The position numbers and the translations under genes were made by a program. A DNA stretch of 28,379 nucleotides from CAZMVY01 sp964617875 (GTDB taxonomy: Bacteria > Planctomycetota > Phycisphaerae > UBA1845 > PWPN01). The stretch spans positions 1 to 28,379 of the forward strand of contig CAZUAI010000072.1 in assembly GCA_964617875.1 (NCBI GenBank). The letters run 5' to 3'. Below, one piece after another: positions 1-8,030 of the stretch (position 1 is its first letter; each line of letters begins with the position of its first letter). The notes beneath the pieces are model-generated. The model searched no databases. It was not told the DNA's origin and saw only the letters and a list, made by a program, of their open reading frames with translations.

Positions 1-358
1 AATCACCTACCCCAAGACGGCGCCGACCCAAAGCTGGTGAGAAATGCGGGCTAACAACTTGGGCCGCAGCGACGAGATCAACCTGTATGATGCGAGCGGC
101 ATCCTGATCGATCGCCTGACGTACGACGACCAAGTCGGACAGGGTCCGCGCACGCAGAACAAGAGCTGCAACATCCCGGCGACGGACTACGGCTACACGG
201 TTGCGAAGGCGAGCTGGGTCCTGGCTTCCGTGGGAGACGCGTACGGTTCCTGGGCGTCATCACGGGGCGAGATCGGCAGTCCCGGGCAGATCCCGGAGCC
301 GGCCACGGTGGCTCTGCTTCTGCTCGGTGGAGTCTTGGTGACGCGGCGTCGCGCGTAG
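1..358 (+). CDS. Lamin-tail domain PEP-CTERM surface protein, C-terminal part, apparent frameshift
   Basis: This is the end of a gene that begins before the window. From base 54 onward the frame encodes the second half of a lamin-tail domain (NLGRSDEINLYD onward) closely matching residues about 110-185 of the next gene. It closes with a PEP-CTERM sorting tail: IPEPA, a hydrophobic segment and RRRA. An ATG at 44 looks like a start, but an in-frame TGA at 38-40 precedes it and it would begin inside the domain. Reading frame 1 from base 1 gives DPKLVRNAG and then stops at 52. Dropping one base at about 52 joins KLVRNAG to NNLGR and aligns residue for residue with KIIGGNTANLGR of the neighbour. 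I infer a one-base frameshift, either a real lesion or a sequencing or assembly error. PEP-CTERM proteins are exported and processed by exosortase; no exosortase gene is in the window. Confidence 0.65.
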
Positions 359-529
359 GCGAACCGATGTGAAGGCGGGAGTGTCGGTGGCGAGGGCGGA
401 CAAGTGGAGTCACCTCAAGGAGCGGGTTCAGTTGGAGCGTTCGGGCTTGAGTCGACCGGACCGGGAGCGAGTTCCTGGAACAAGAGGCAAGCTGAGCGGG
501 CCCGCGCAGATCACGACGAAACTGCCAAC

Positions 530-592
530 GGCTGCCTAGGTCGTGGCCTGCCCGAGCGTCGGTGGCGGATGGCAACCTAGGTAGCCGGGCAG
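530..592 (+). promoter_or_regulatory. Structured leader with two competing hairpins upstream of the lamin-tail/beta-helix gene
   Basis: GGCTGCCTAGGT (530-541) pairs with ACCTAGGTAGCC (575-586), with one wobble. A second pairing, CTGCCCG (548-554) with CGGGCAG (586-592), shares a base and crosses the first stem, so the two could be exclusive or form a pseudoknot. The structure ends immediately before the ribosome binding site GAAGGAGA at 592-599. The rest of the 359-605 gap holds no convincing gene. Its function is inferred only from its position; I could not match it to a riboswitch family. Confidence 0.4.
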
Positions 593-605
593 AAGGAGAC
601 AGAAC

Positions 606-3470
606 ATGAGACGATCGCTGGCACTCGGCGTAGTCGTTTCTCTTGCTCAGGTCGCGTCAGGCAGAATCGTGATTTCCGAGTGGATGTACAACGGTGCCGG
701 GACGGGCAGTACAGGGGAATTCGTCGAGTTCACCAACACCGGGCCGAATTCGGTGGATATGACCGGCTGGAGTTTCGATGACGACAGCCGAACGGCCGGG
801 ACCATCAGCCTCAGCGCATTCGGGGTGGTCGCTCCCGGCGAATCGGTGATTCTGACGGACGAGACCGCGTCGACGTTTGCCACGGTCTGGGGCCTCAGCG
901 GCGTCAAGATCATCGGCGGCAACACGGCGAACCTCGGCCGCAATGATGAGATCAACCTCTTCGACGCTGCCGGCGATCTGGTTGATCGCCTGACCTACGG
1001 CGACCAGAACTACCCGGGCACGGTTCGCACCCAGAACAGGGGCTGCAACATTCCGCCGACGGACTACGGCTACACGATTGCCCAGACGAGCTGGGTCCTG
1101 GCGGCGGTGGGCGACTCGTACGGGTCCAAGCTGTCGTCCCGAGGCGAAATCGGGAGCCCCGGTTACGTCGCGCCCCGCACGGTGTCTGATTTCGACTCCG
1201 ACGGCGACGTCGATGCCACCGACTTCGCCGTGTTCGAGGCCTGCCGCACCGGCCCGGGAATTCCCTACGACCCCCTGCCGTCCGGCTGCACGCTGACGTC
1301 GGACGCCGATGGCTACCTTCTGATTGACTTCGACAAGGACGGCGACGTGGACCAGTCCGACTTCGGCGTGTTTCAGCTCTGCCTCAGCGGCGCGGGGAAC
1401 CCGACCGATCCGTCCTGCACGTGCGCCACCGACAGTTCGGGGGTCACGTACATCGTTCTGAATGGCACCTCCATCAGCGTGGAGGGCAAGGGGGTCACGG
1501 TCGCCGGGACCAAGGCGACCATTACGTCGGCGGGCACGTACAACATCAGCGGGACGCTGGCCGACGGGCAGATCATTGTGAATTCGATCAGTTCGGGAAC
1601 CGTTGCGCTTGTTCTGAACGGAGTCAGCATCAGCAACAGCAGGACTGCTCCGATTTACGTCATCAGCGCCGACGAGACCGCCATCGTACTTGGCGACGGC
1701 ACCACGAACTCCGTGTCAGACCCGGCGTCGTATGTGTTCGAAGACCCCACGCAGGACGAGCCCAATGCCGCGATCTTCAGCAAAGATCGCCTTACGATCT
1801 CCGGTAACGGTTCTCTGACCGTGAATGGGCACTATAACGACGGCATCGCAAGCAAAGATGAACTCGTCATCAGCGGCGGCACAATCATAGCGAATGCGGT
1901 CGATGACGGAATCCGCGGCAAGGACTACCTGGTTGTCACGGGCGGCAGCATCACCGTGACCTCCGGCGGCGACGGGTTCAAGGCCGACAACGCCACGGAT
2001 GTGGCACTCGGATACATCTCGATCGCGGACGGTTCGATACATATAACCTCCGGCGGCGATGCCATCGCCGCGGAAACGAACGTCGCCATCACTGGCGGGA
2101 CCTTCACGCTTACCTCGGGGGGCGGCAGTACGGCCACGCTTCCGGACCCACTGTCGGCCAAGGGAATCAAGGGCGGTGTCAGTGTGGCCATCTCGGGCGG
2201 CGCGTTTACCATCAACTCCGCCGATGATAGCATCCACTCCAACGGAAGCATCTCCATTCAGAACAGTGCGACGAACATCAACATCACGTCCGGCAGAGAC
2301 GGCGTTGCGGCCGATACGACGGTCAGCATAACGGGTGGGACAATCGCCGCGACAACGGGCGGTGGGAGCGGCGTGACCGCCTCCGACACCATCTCGGCCA
2401 AGGGCATCAAGGGCGACACCGGCGTGACGATTACGGGTGGAACGATTACCTGCAACTCGGCCGACGACGGGATTCACTCCAACACCAGTATTTCAATACC
2501 GAGTGGCTCCCCGAACGTGACCGTCACCACAGCCAAGGACGGCATCTACGGCGGGACGGTCGGCATCAGCAGCGGAACCTTCAACGTGACCACGCACGGC
2601 GGTAGCAACTACACGGTTCCGGACACGCTGTCCGCCAAGGGCATCAAGGGTGAAACGAGCGTGGCCATCGGGGGCGGGAGCTTCACGCTCAACGTCGCCG
2701 AGGACGGCATCCACTGCGATGCGAACATCACCATCAGCGGCGGCACGGTGAACATCGCCGCCTCGGACGACGCCGTTCACGCCGAAACCGCGCTGACCAT
2801 CAGCAGCGCAACCATCAACATCACCAAGTGCGTCGAGGGTCTCGAAAGCGCCACCATCACGATCAACAGCGGAACGATCACCATCGTGGCTACTGATGAC
2901 GGCATCAATGCCACGAAAGGCCTTACCCCCGGTGGCGGCGAAGAGAACGACGGAAGCTGGCTGTACATCAATGGCGGAACGATTGCGGTCACGTCAACCC
3001 ACGACGGCATTGACAGCAACGGCAACATCACGATGACCGGCGGCACGGTCGTTGTGCAGGGACCTGCATCCGCGCCGGAGGTGGCGGTCGACTGCAATGG
3101 CACCTGGTTAATGAACGGCGGGGTGTTTGTCGCTTCGGGGCCCAACTCAGGCGGCATGATAGAGACCCCGAGCACAAGTTCCGCGCAGTATACGGTGAAG
3201 GCCACGGGAAACCTGGCGGCCTCGACGTTCTTCCACATCCAGAACGCCAGCGGCACCGACATCGTCACGTTCAAGCCAATACGGAATACTTACTACATTT
3301 TGTTCTCGTCTCCGAGCCTGACGACCGGCGTGACCTATTCGCTCTACACGGGCGGCAGCTACAGCGGCGGCAGCAACGTGAACGGCTATTACACCGGAGG
3401 ATCGTACTCGGGAGGAACTCTGAAGAAGACTTTCACCATGACGAGCAAGGTGACCAGCGTTACATTCTGA
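606..3470 (+). CDS. Secreted lamin-tail, dockerin-like and Cthe_2159-type beta-helix carbohydrate-binding protein
   Basis: A 954-residue exported protein. Residues 1-19 form a signal peptide (MRRSLALGVVVSLAQVASG). A lamin-tail domain spans about 20-190 and a dockerin-like pair of EF-hands lies at about 195-270 (FDSDGDVDATDF near 196, FDKDGDVDQSDF near 242). From about 277 to the end is a right-handed beta-helix of the Cthe_2159 (DUF4353) family, known for binding cellulose or polygalacturonate. The helix shows about thirteen turns marked by a DDGI-like motif (YNDGI, VDDGI, GGDGF, ADDSI, ADDGI, SDDAV, THDGI and others). A longer unit starting SAKGIKG recurs at residues 517, 597 and 676. The C-terminus (YTGGSYSGGTL) is typical of the family. 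No PEP-CTERM tail is present, unlike the previous gene. The ATG at 606 follows GAAGGAGA with good spacing. It is likely a surface or extracellular polysaccharide-binding protein; no catalytic activity can be claimed. Confidence 0.88.
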   Translation: MRRSLALGVVVSLAQVASGRIVISEWMYNGAGTGSTGEFVEFTNTGPNSVDMTGWSFDDDSRTAGTISLSAFGVVAPGESVILTDETASTFATVWGLSGVKIIGGNTANLGRNDEINLFDAAGDLVDRLTYGDQNYPGTVRTQNRGCNIPPTDYGYTIAQTSWVLAAVGDSYGSKLSSRGEIGSPGYVAPRTVSDFDSDGDVDATDFAVFEACRTGPGIPYDPLPSGCTLTSDADGYLLIDFDKDGDVDQSDFGVFQLCLSGAGNPTDPSCTCATDSSGVTYIVLNGTSISVEGKGVTVAGTKATITSAGTYNISGTLADGQIIVNSISSGTVALVLNGVSISNSRTAPIYVISADETAIVLGDGTTNSVSDPASYVFEDPTQDEPNAAIFSKDRLTISGNGSLTVNGHYNDGIASKDELVISGGTIIANAVDDGIRGKDYLVVTGGSITVTSGGDGFKADNATDVALGYISIADGSIHITSGGDAIAAETNVAITGGTFTLTSGGGSTATLPDPLSAKGIKGGVSVAISGGAFTINSADDSIHSNGSISIQNSATNINITSGRDGVAADTTVSITGGTIAATTGGGSGVTASDTISAKGIKGDTGVTITGGTITCNSADDGIHSNTSISIPSGSPNVTVTTAKDGIYGGTVGISSGTFNVTTHGGSNYTVPDTLSAKGIKGETSVAIGGGSFTLNVAEDGIHCDANITISGGTVNIAASDDAVHAETALTISSATINITKCVEGLESATITINSGTITIVATDDGINATKGLTPGGGEENDGSWLYINGGTIAVTSTHDGIDSNGNITMTGGTVVVQGPASAPEVAVDCNGTWLMNGGVFVASGPNSGGMIETPSTSSAQYTVKATGNLAASTFFHIQNASGTDIVTFKPIRNTYYILFSSPSLTTGVTYSLYTGGSYSGGSNVNGYYTGGSYSGGTLKKTFTMTSKVTSVTF

Positions 3471-3569
3471 GATCGTGGCCGCATACGGATCGAGTCGGCC
3501 AGAATGCGCCTGTACGAAGAGTCGCTCGACAAAGGAGCACATGCGGCTCCTGAGGTTGGAGGAACACAC

Positions 3570-4625
3570 GTGATAACTCGTGATTGCAGGTACGGAGCGG
3601 TCAGGTTGGTGCTAATCGCGGTCCTGTGCGTCGGGTCCGGTTCCGTCGCCATCGGCGCGAGCACGGTGACTTTTGAGCTGGGCCTCGGGGGCAGCGTTAA
3701 TGCCGCCCGGTGTCCCGAGATCGGCCCGCGCGCCTACTTCACCGGCCACGACCCGAGCGACGGGCAGGTGTTTCGCGAGGGCACAGCGGTCACCTGGAGC
3801 GTCAAGGTGGCGGCCACGGGCACGCACTCAACCACCGCTGGCGAGTACCCGGTTCGCGGCGTGGCGAACTTCGTATTCGACTTGGAAGTGCATAGCGGGG
3901 GCGCGGAAGGGCCACTCCAGGCGGTGACGTTTCAGAGCGTGGTCAACGACGGCGCGGGCGGCTGTCCAACGACGGCGGCGGCCTTTGCTTACAGCATGGG
4001 CTTGTTCGACGCCGGGCCCGCTCGCGTGATTGATCCGCAGACGGGTCTGCTGCTTGGTGGGCCGGCGCTTGCGTACCATACCTACCCGACTGACAAGCAC
4101 GACGGGCGGCTACTGGGCATGGGTGCGGGCTACAGGAGTTGGGTGCGGACCGGCGCGATGGGGTCGAGCGTGGCCGGTTTGGGCCAGGTTACGGGCGAGC
4201 CGGGCGATCCGACGTACGGAACGCTGGGCACGGGCCCGGTGTGCGAGGGGCAGATTTCCGGGCTCCCGCGAGGCACGTATGTGTTGAAGCTCCGTCCGTG
4301 TAAAGGGAACAACGTGCTGCGCGGTGACAAGGACTTGAGCGTTAGCCAGGGGGCCTTTGCCGTGAAGGCGGATCAGGTGATCGGTGACGAGATCGTGTTT
4401 ACAGTGAGACCGGCGCGTGTGGCGGCGGACTTTGACGGCGACGGCGACGTGGATCTGGCCGACTTCGGCTACTTCCAAAGTTGTTTCAACGGCCCCAATG
4501 GAACCTACGGCTCGAGCGGGTGCGAGGACGCTGATTTCGACCGGGACAACGACGTTGACCTTGTGGACTTTGGCGTGTTCCAGAGGTGTTTCAATGGTCC
4601 CAACCAGCCGCCGTCGTGTTCGTGA
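3570..4625 (+). CDS. Secreted protein of unknown function with C-terminal dockerin-like EF-hands
   Basis: I chose the GTG at 3570 because GGAGGA (3558-3563) lies six bases before it and the protein then opens with a signal peptide (ITRDCRYGAVRLVLIAVLCV and a small-residue cleavage region near AIGA). The upstream in-frame ATG at 3504 would place 22 unrelated residues before the signal. The product has 351 residues. The middle (about 30-285) is a predicted beta-rich extracellular region that I do not recognise. Residues 287-345 carry two dockerin-like loops (FDGDGDVDLADF, FDRDNDVDLVDF), each followed by the Cys-containing FNGPN motif. The gene lies 99 bases after the beta-helix protein, which shares the same dockerin-like module, so the two may be co-expressed. 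Dockerin modules normally bind cohesins, but none is present here, and in planctomycetes the partner is generally unknown. Confidence 0.75.
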   Translation: MITRDCRYGAVRLVLIAVLCVGSGSVAIGASTVTFELGLGGSVNAARCPEIGPRAYFTGHDPSDGQVFREGTAVTWSVKVAATGTHSTTAGEYPVRGVANFVFDLEVHSGGAEGPLQAVTFQSVVNDGAGGCPTTAAAFAYSMGLFDAGPARVIDPQTGLLLGGPALAYHTYPTDKHDGRLLGMGAGYRSWVRTGAMGSSVAGLGQVTGEPGDPTYGTLGTGPVCEGQISGLPRGTYVLKLRPCKGNNVLRGDKDLSVSQGAFAVKADQVIGDEIVFTVRPARVAADFDGDGDVDLADFGYFQSCFNGPNGTYGSSGCEDADFDRDNDVDLVDFGVFQRCFNGPNQPPSCS

Positions 4626-4812
4626 TCCCTTGGGCTCAGGGTTCGCACTCCTGCGCCCGGCTGTCCTGGTTCAGCCTGAAATGGAGAACCAGCCTTCCTG
4701 AGTTACGCCTGTCCGGGAGACCGTCTCCCAGATCGAACGCTGTTTCCTGTTCCCAGACCCGCGGCTGCGCCGCGAGGGATTTACCGCATTGGTGCCAATC
4801 TCGAAGGGGATA

Positions 4813-4837
4813 GCCTGTCTGCGTGCTCCGCACAGGC
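4813..4837. repeat. Imperfect hairpin, REP-like
   Basis: GCCTG pairs with CAGGC and TGCG pairs with CGCA around a TGCTC loop; a two-base TC bulge sits on the 5' arm. No second exact copy was noticed in the window. It is classed as REP-like only by form and non-coding position. Confidence 0.4.
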
Positions 4838-4914
4838 AGGGAACGATGGGCAGCACAAGCTTTTTGCCGCCCACCCTTCGGTCTTGGGCCCCGGGTCGGC
4901 GCTCGGGTCGGTTC

Positions 4915-4977
4915 CCCTTGACACGACGCGAACGCATTCGCGCTCGATGGCGGCGAAGCCGCGCGTCGCGTCAAGGG
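4915..4977. repeat. Inverted repeat with 16-bp arms
   Basis: CCCTTGACACGACGCG (4915-4930) is the inverted complement of CGCGTCGCGTCAAGGG (4962-4977) except for one position that could pair as a wobble. The 31-base centre holds a smaller hairpin, CGGC-GAA-GCCG. The element is too far from either gene to be an obvious terminator. Confidence 0.55.
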
Positions 4978-5303
4978 TTCCCACCGGAGCCCTATCCGCC
5001 GCCCAGGTCGCCCTTCATGATACCGCTCGGCGTCTCGCACAAGCAATCCTTTTCCGGCTCGCCTCACGCCACGGCGACCTCCGTTGAGCCGGCCGGCGAC
5101 TCACGAAGTTCACCGCCCCATCCCGCACGTCGTGGGGAACCCAGTTCGGCTTCAGGTCGGCCCAAGACCCTTCGGTGCAACTCCAAGGGCCCGATTCTCC
5201 GATTCCGACGGAGACAGGACCGTTTTCGGCCCGGCGTTCTTTCACTTTCGCACTCTCCCATTTTCCCACTTTCTCGTCGTCGCGCCGCGCGATCACCGGG
5301 CTG

Positions 5304-5330
5304 TTGCTTCGCCGCCGTCCAAGGTAGAAT
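5304..5330 (+). promoter_or_regulatory. Probable promoter of the coiled-coil membrane protein gene
   Basis: TTGCTT (5304-5309) and TAGAAT (5325-5330) are separated by 15 bases and lie about 32 bases before the chosen start codon. A T-rich tract just upstream (5229-5278) could serve as an UP-like element. The -35 box and spacing are imperfect. Confidence 0.4.
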
Positions 5331-5361
5331 GCCGTGGCGTTCAATGCGCGGAGGGTCGGTC

Positions 5362-6129
5362 ATGGACAAGACGGGGTTCTGGACACGTTTGGGTGAGCTT
5401 CTTCGGCCCGGGAGCCGCAAGGGGCACGACGGGCCGGCGTTTCCGGCGATCGGGGCGGACGGCCTCCTGGCCGACGGGCCGGATGGCGTCGCCGATGACG
5501 AACCCGGCGCCGCCGCGGTCTCCGAGAAACCGCTCAGCCGGTGGAACCGCCGCGATCAGGCCCTCCAGCAGCTCCAGGAAGGCTATCAGCGGGTCGTCGA
5601 TCTGATCGATGCCATGCAGACGCACATGGCGGCCCAGAGCGATCGGACCGAACGCATCGCCTCCTCGCTGGATCTCCTCGCCCGCACGCTGGCCGACCTG
5701 CCCGCCGCGTCACGCCAGCAGGCGCAGACGCTCGACGCGATCGCGTCGCATCTGGAAATGACGACGTCCCGCACGCAGCAGTTGGCCGAGAGCATCCGCG
5801 AATTGCCCGGTGCCACGAAGGCCCAGAGCGAGGCCCTCGGCGGCGTCACACGTCAGCTCGAAATGGCCAACGAAACGCACGTGCAGCTCAATCACGCGCT
5901 CGCCTCGCTCGGCGAGGCCGTCGGCACGCTTCGCCGTTCGGGCGAGGCGCAGGCCGAGTCGCTCCGCAGCCTCCAGCAGGAAGGGCGCGATCGCGAGAGC
6001 CGGCTCGCGCAGGTCATCGACCAGCAACAGCACCGGTTCGCCTGGCTCTTCGGGATCACGCTTTTGTTCGCCGTCCTCGGGGCGGCGGCCGGCACCACGG
6101 TGATTGTCTTGCGATGGATGGGCCGCTAA
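5362..6129 (+). CDS. Coiled-coil protein with C-terminal membrane anchor, function unknown
   Basis: The ATG at 5362 is preceded by GGAGGG (5350-5355) at six bases, which decides this start over much longer in-frame extensions whose sequence is low-quality translation of the hairpin region. The protein has 255 residues. Residues 1-60 are charged and probably disordered. Residues about 62-225 are alpha-helical with coiled-coil character (many Gln, Glu, Arg; LQQLQEGYQRVVDLID). A hydrophobic segment at 228-251 (WLFGITLLFAVLGAAAGTTV) is followed by RWMGR. The layout is that of a tail-anchored protein with a large cytoplasmic coil. Two units of about 35 residues starting LPAAS (113) and LPGAT (148) resemble each other. 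I do not recognise a family; similar coil-plus-TM proteins occur in planctomycetes, but no function can be named. Confidence 0.75.
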   Translation: MDKTGFWTRLGELLRPGSRKGHDGPAFPAIGADGLLADGPDGVADDEPGAAAVSEKPLSRWNRRDQALQQLQEGYQRVVDLIDAMQTHMAAQSDRTERIASSLDLLARTLADLPAASRQQAQTLDAIASHLEMTTSRTQQLAESIRELPGATKAQSEALGGVTRQLEMANETHVQLNHALASLGEAVGTLRRSGEAQAESLRSLQQEGRDRESRLAQVIDQQQHRFAWLFGITLLFAVLGAAAGTTVIVLRWMGR

Positions 6130-6319
6130 GTCTGATAATGTTTGTCCGCTATTTCAGCGAAACCCGGGCGAAAAAAATCGATTAACTTCATTTCTATCAA
6201 ATGGTTACGCGTTTTCGCTCTCGCTGGCACGTCCCCCGGAAGCCCGTCGTCCGATGGCCGTCGTGGCCGGATCGGGGCCCAAAGCGGCCTGCACGTTGCG
6301 AAATGCCGTTTGCCCCCCT
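6130..6319. other. Non-coding spacer upstream of the main operon promoter
   Basis: This segment is locally AT-richer (6165-6210) than its surroundings and contains no gene or clear terminator hairpin. It separates the coiled-coil protein gene from the translation operon promoter. Confidence 0.5.
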
Positions 6320-6347
6320 TTGACAACGGCCTCGAAATACTTATACT
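6320..6347 (+). promoter_or_regulatory. Sigma-70-type promoter of the tRNA-Thr/tuf operon
   Basis: A perfect TTGACA (6320-6325) and a TATACT (6342-6347) are spaced by 16 bases, the best promoter match in the window. Transcription would start near 6354, about 160 bases before the mature tRNA-Thr. A strong promoter fits the need for high expression of EF-Tu and the ribosomal stalk proteins. It probably drives the tRNA, tuf and downstream genes. Confidence 0.8.
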
Positions 6348-6515
6348 AACGAGACTCTAGGCAGGGGCGCAGCGCTCGTTTGCTGCGCCGGACGCACGGT
6401 ATCGCAAGCCCGCAAGGGTTGAGACGGCAGACCGGTGCCGCCGATGTAGTTGAAACAGGTTCTTCTCGCGAAGGTGTTCGCGGGCAAGCCTGTGTGTTGG
6501 ATGGTGGTCGCGGGC

Positions 6516-6588
<73 letters not shown>

Positions 6589-6638
6589 TGCTGTGGATGG
6601 CCGGGCCGCCTGCAGGCCGCGGCAGGGACAAACGTGGA

Positions 6639-6659
6639 CGCCCGACGCGGAGTCGGGCG
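6639..6659 (+). promoter_or_regulatory. Perfect hairpin in the tuf leader
   Basis: CGCCCGAC (6639-6646) and GTCGGGCG (6652-6659) form a perfect 8-bp stem with loop GCGGA. It lies between tRNA-Thr and tuf, next to a 10-bp palindrome (GCCTGCAGGC, 6608-6617). There is no T tract, so it is more likely a processing or stability element than a terminator. Its role is inferred. Confidence 0.4.
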
Positions 6660-6771
6660 GTGGATGGTCGGATATCGAAGGGTCGCGGCGGCAGGACGCT
6701 GTCGGGTCCCGGGAGACTGGATTGGGCCGCCCCGAGCGGTTTTGCAACGAAAGAGTGGAGGATCATAGGTC

Positions 6772-7977
6772 ATGGCCAAGGACACCTTCAAGAGAACCAA
6801 GCCTCACGTCAACGTCGGCACCATCGGTCACGTCGACCATGGCAAGACGACGCTAACCGCCGCCATCACTGCGACGCAGGCCAAGAAGGGCTTGGCCAAG
6901 TTCAAGAGCTACGACGAAGTCGCGAAGGCCTCCGAAAAGGAAGGCCGCCGCGACCCGACGAAGATTCTGACGATCGCGACCTCGCACGTGGAATACGAGA
7001 CGGACAACCGCCACTATGCCCACGTCGACTGCCCCGGCCACGCCGACTACATCAAGAACATGATCACCGGCGCCGCCCAGATGGACGGGGCCATCCTGGT
7101 CGTGTCGGCGGCGGACGGCCCGATGCCCCAGACGCGCGAGCACATCCTGCTCGCCCGCCAGGTGAACGTGCCCGCCCTCGTCGTCTTCCTGAACAAGGTC
7201 GATCTCGTGGACGACAAGGAACTGCTCGACCTCGTCGAACTCGAGATCCGCGAGTTGCTCAGCAAGTATGAGTTCCCCGGCGATGACACGCCGATCATCA
7301 AGGGCTCGGCCATCGATGCGCTGACCAAGCCGGACGATCCGGTGGCGACCAAGTGCATCCAGGAGCTGCTCGACGCCGTGGACAGCTTCATCCCCGAGCC
7401 GACGCGCGACACCGACAAGCCGTTCCTCATGCCCGTCGAGGACGTGTTCAGCATCAAGGGGCGCGGCACGGTCGGCACCGGCCGTATCGAGCGCGGCCAG
7501 ATCAAGGTCGGCGACGAAGTCGAGATCGTCGGCCTTCGCGAGACCCGCAAGACGACCGTGACGGGCGTCGAGATGTTCAACAAGACGCTGGACTTCGGCC
7601 AGGCCGGCGACAACGTCGGCTGCCTCCTCCGCGGCGTCGAGAAGGAAGAGCTGGAGCGCGGCCAGGTCCTGGCCAAGCCCGGTTCGATCACGCCGCACAC
7701 GAAGTTCCACGCCCAGGTGTATGTGTTGAAGAAGGAAGAAGGCGGCCGCCACTCGCCGTTCTTCAACGGGTATCGTCCGCAGTTCTACTTCCGGACGACG
7801 GACGTGACCGGCGGCCTCAAGCTCCTCGGCGGCGCCGAGATGTGCATGCCGGGCGACAACATCGAGATGGAAGTCGAACTGGGCAAGGCGATCGCCATGG
7901 AAGAGGGCCTGCGGTTCGCCGTCCGCGAGGGCGGCCGGACGGTCGGCTCGGGCGTCGTCATCAAGGTGATTGAGTGA
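6772..7977 (+). CDS. tuf: Elongation factor Tu
   Basis: The 401-residue GTPase delivers aminoacyl-tRNA to the ribosomal A site. Visible motifs: P-loop GHVDHGKT (19-26), DCPGH (86-90, His90 being the catalytic-type histidine), NKVD (141-144), GSAIDAL as the G5 loop, and full beta-barrel domains 2 and 3 ending REGGRTVGSGVV. Length is close to the E. coli protein (394). The switch I motif is unusual: the canonical RGITI is replaced by KILTI (64-68) after RRDPT, but the threonine that contacts Mg/GTP (T67) is kept. A GGAGG lies at 6757-6761, ten bases before the start. It is first in the protein-coding part of the operon and 53 bases from rpmG. Confidence 0.98.
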   Translation: MAKDTFKRTKPHVNVGTIGHVDHGKTTLTAAITATQAKKGLAKFKSYDEVAKASEKEGRRDPTKILTIATSHVEYETDNRHYAHVDCPGHADYIKNMITGAAQMDGAILVVSAADGPMPQTREHILLARQVNVPALVVFLNKVDLVDDKELLDLVELEIRELLSKYEFPGDDTPIIKGSAIDALTKPDDPVATKCIQELLDAVDSFIPEPTRDTDKPFLMPVEDVFSIKGRGTVGTGRIERGQIKVGDEVEIVGLRETRKTTVTGVEMFNKTLDFGQAGDNVGCLLRGVEKEELERGQVLAKPGSITPHTKFHAQVYVLKKEEGGRHSPFFNGYRPQFYFRTTDVTGGLKLLGGAEMCMPGDNIEMEVELGKAIAMEEGLRFAVREGGRTVGSGVVIKVIE

Positions 7978-8030
7978 ACCGCCCTGCGGTCCGGCTCGGG
8001 GTGGAGCGCAGAACGTAGGGAGAACGTGCG

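Larger units (their letters stand above)
4626..5303. other. Long non-coding stretch with several hairpin repeats
   Basis: I see no credible gene here; the open frames lack coding character and known motifs. Hairpins present: GGGAGA-CCG-TCTCCC at 4715-4729 (possible end of the upstream transcript, but with no T tract), CGCGGC-TGC-GCCGCG at 4760-4774, a bulged stem at 4813-4837, a long inverted repeat at 4915-4977, and TCTCCG/CGGAGA at 5196-5214. A T-rich run (5229-5278) precedes the promoter of the next gene. The string of unrelated palindromes suggests REP-like repeat debris rather than one regulatory element. Confidence 0.6.

Noticed and set aside
369..539. A 56-codon GTG-started frame between the first two genes
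   Set aside because: Third-position GC is only moderate, it has no ribosome binding site and no recognisable motif, and its end overlaps the leader hairpin.
500..600. Possible c-di-GMP-I (GEMM) riboswitch before the 954-residue gene
   Set aside because: Only the AGGTAGC-like phrase fits. The conserved CGCAAAGCC segment and the GNRA loop/receptor pair are missing.
4789..5361. An N-terminal extension of 191 residues for the coiled-coil protein
   Set aside because: It translates across hairpin repeats and the promoter region and is rich in Arg/Ser/Pro. GGAGGG before the ATG at 5362 gives a better start.
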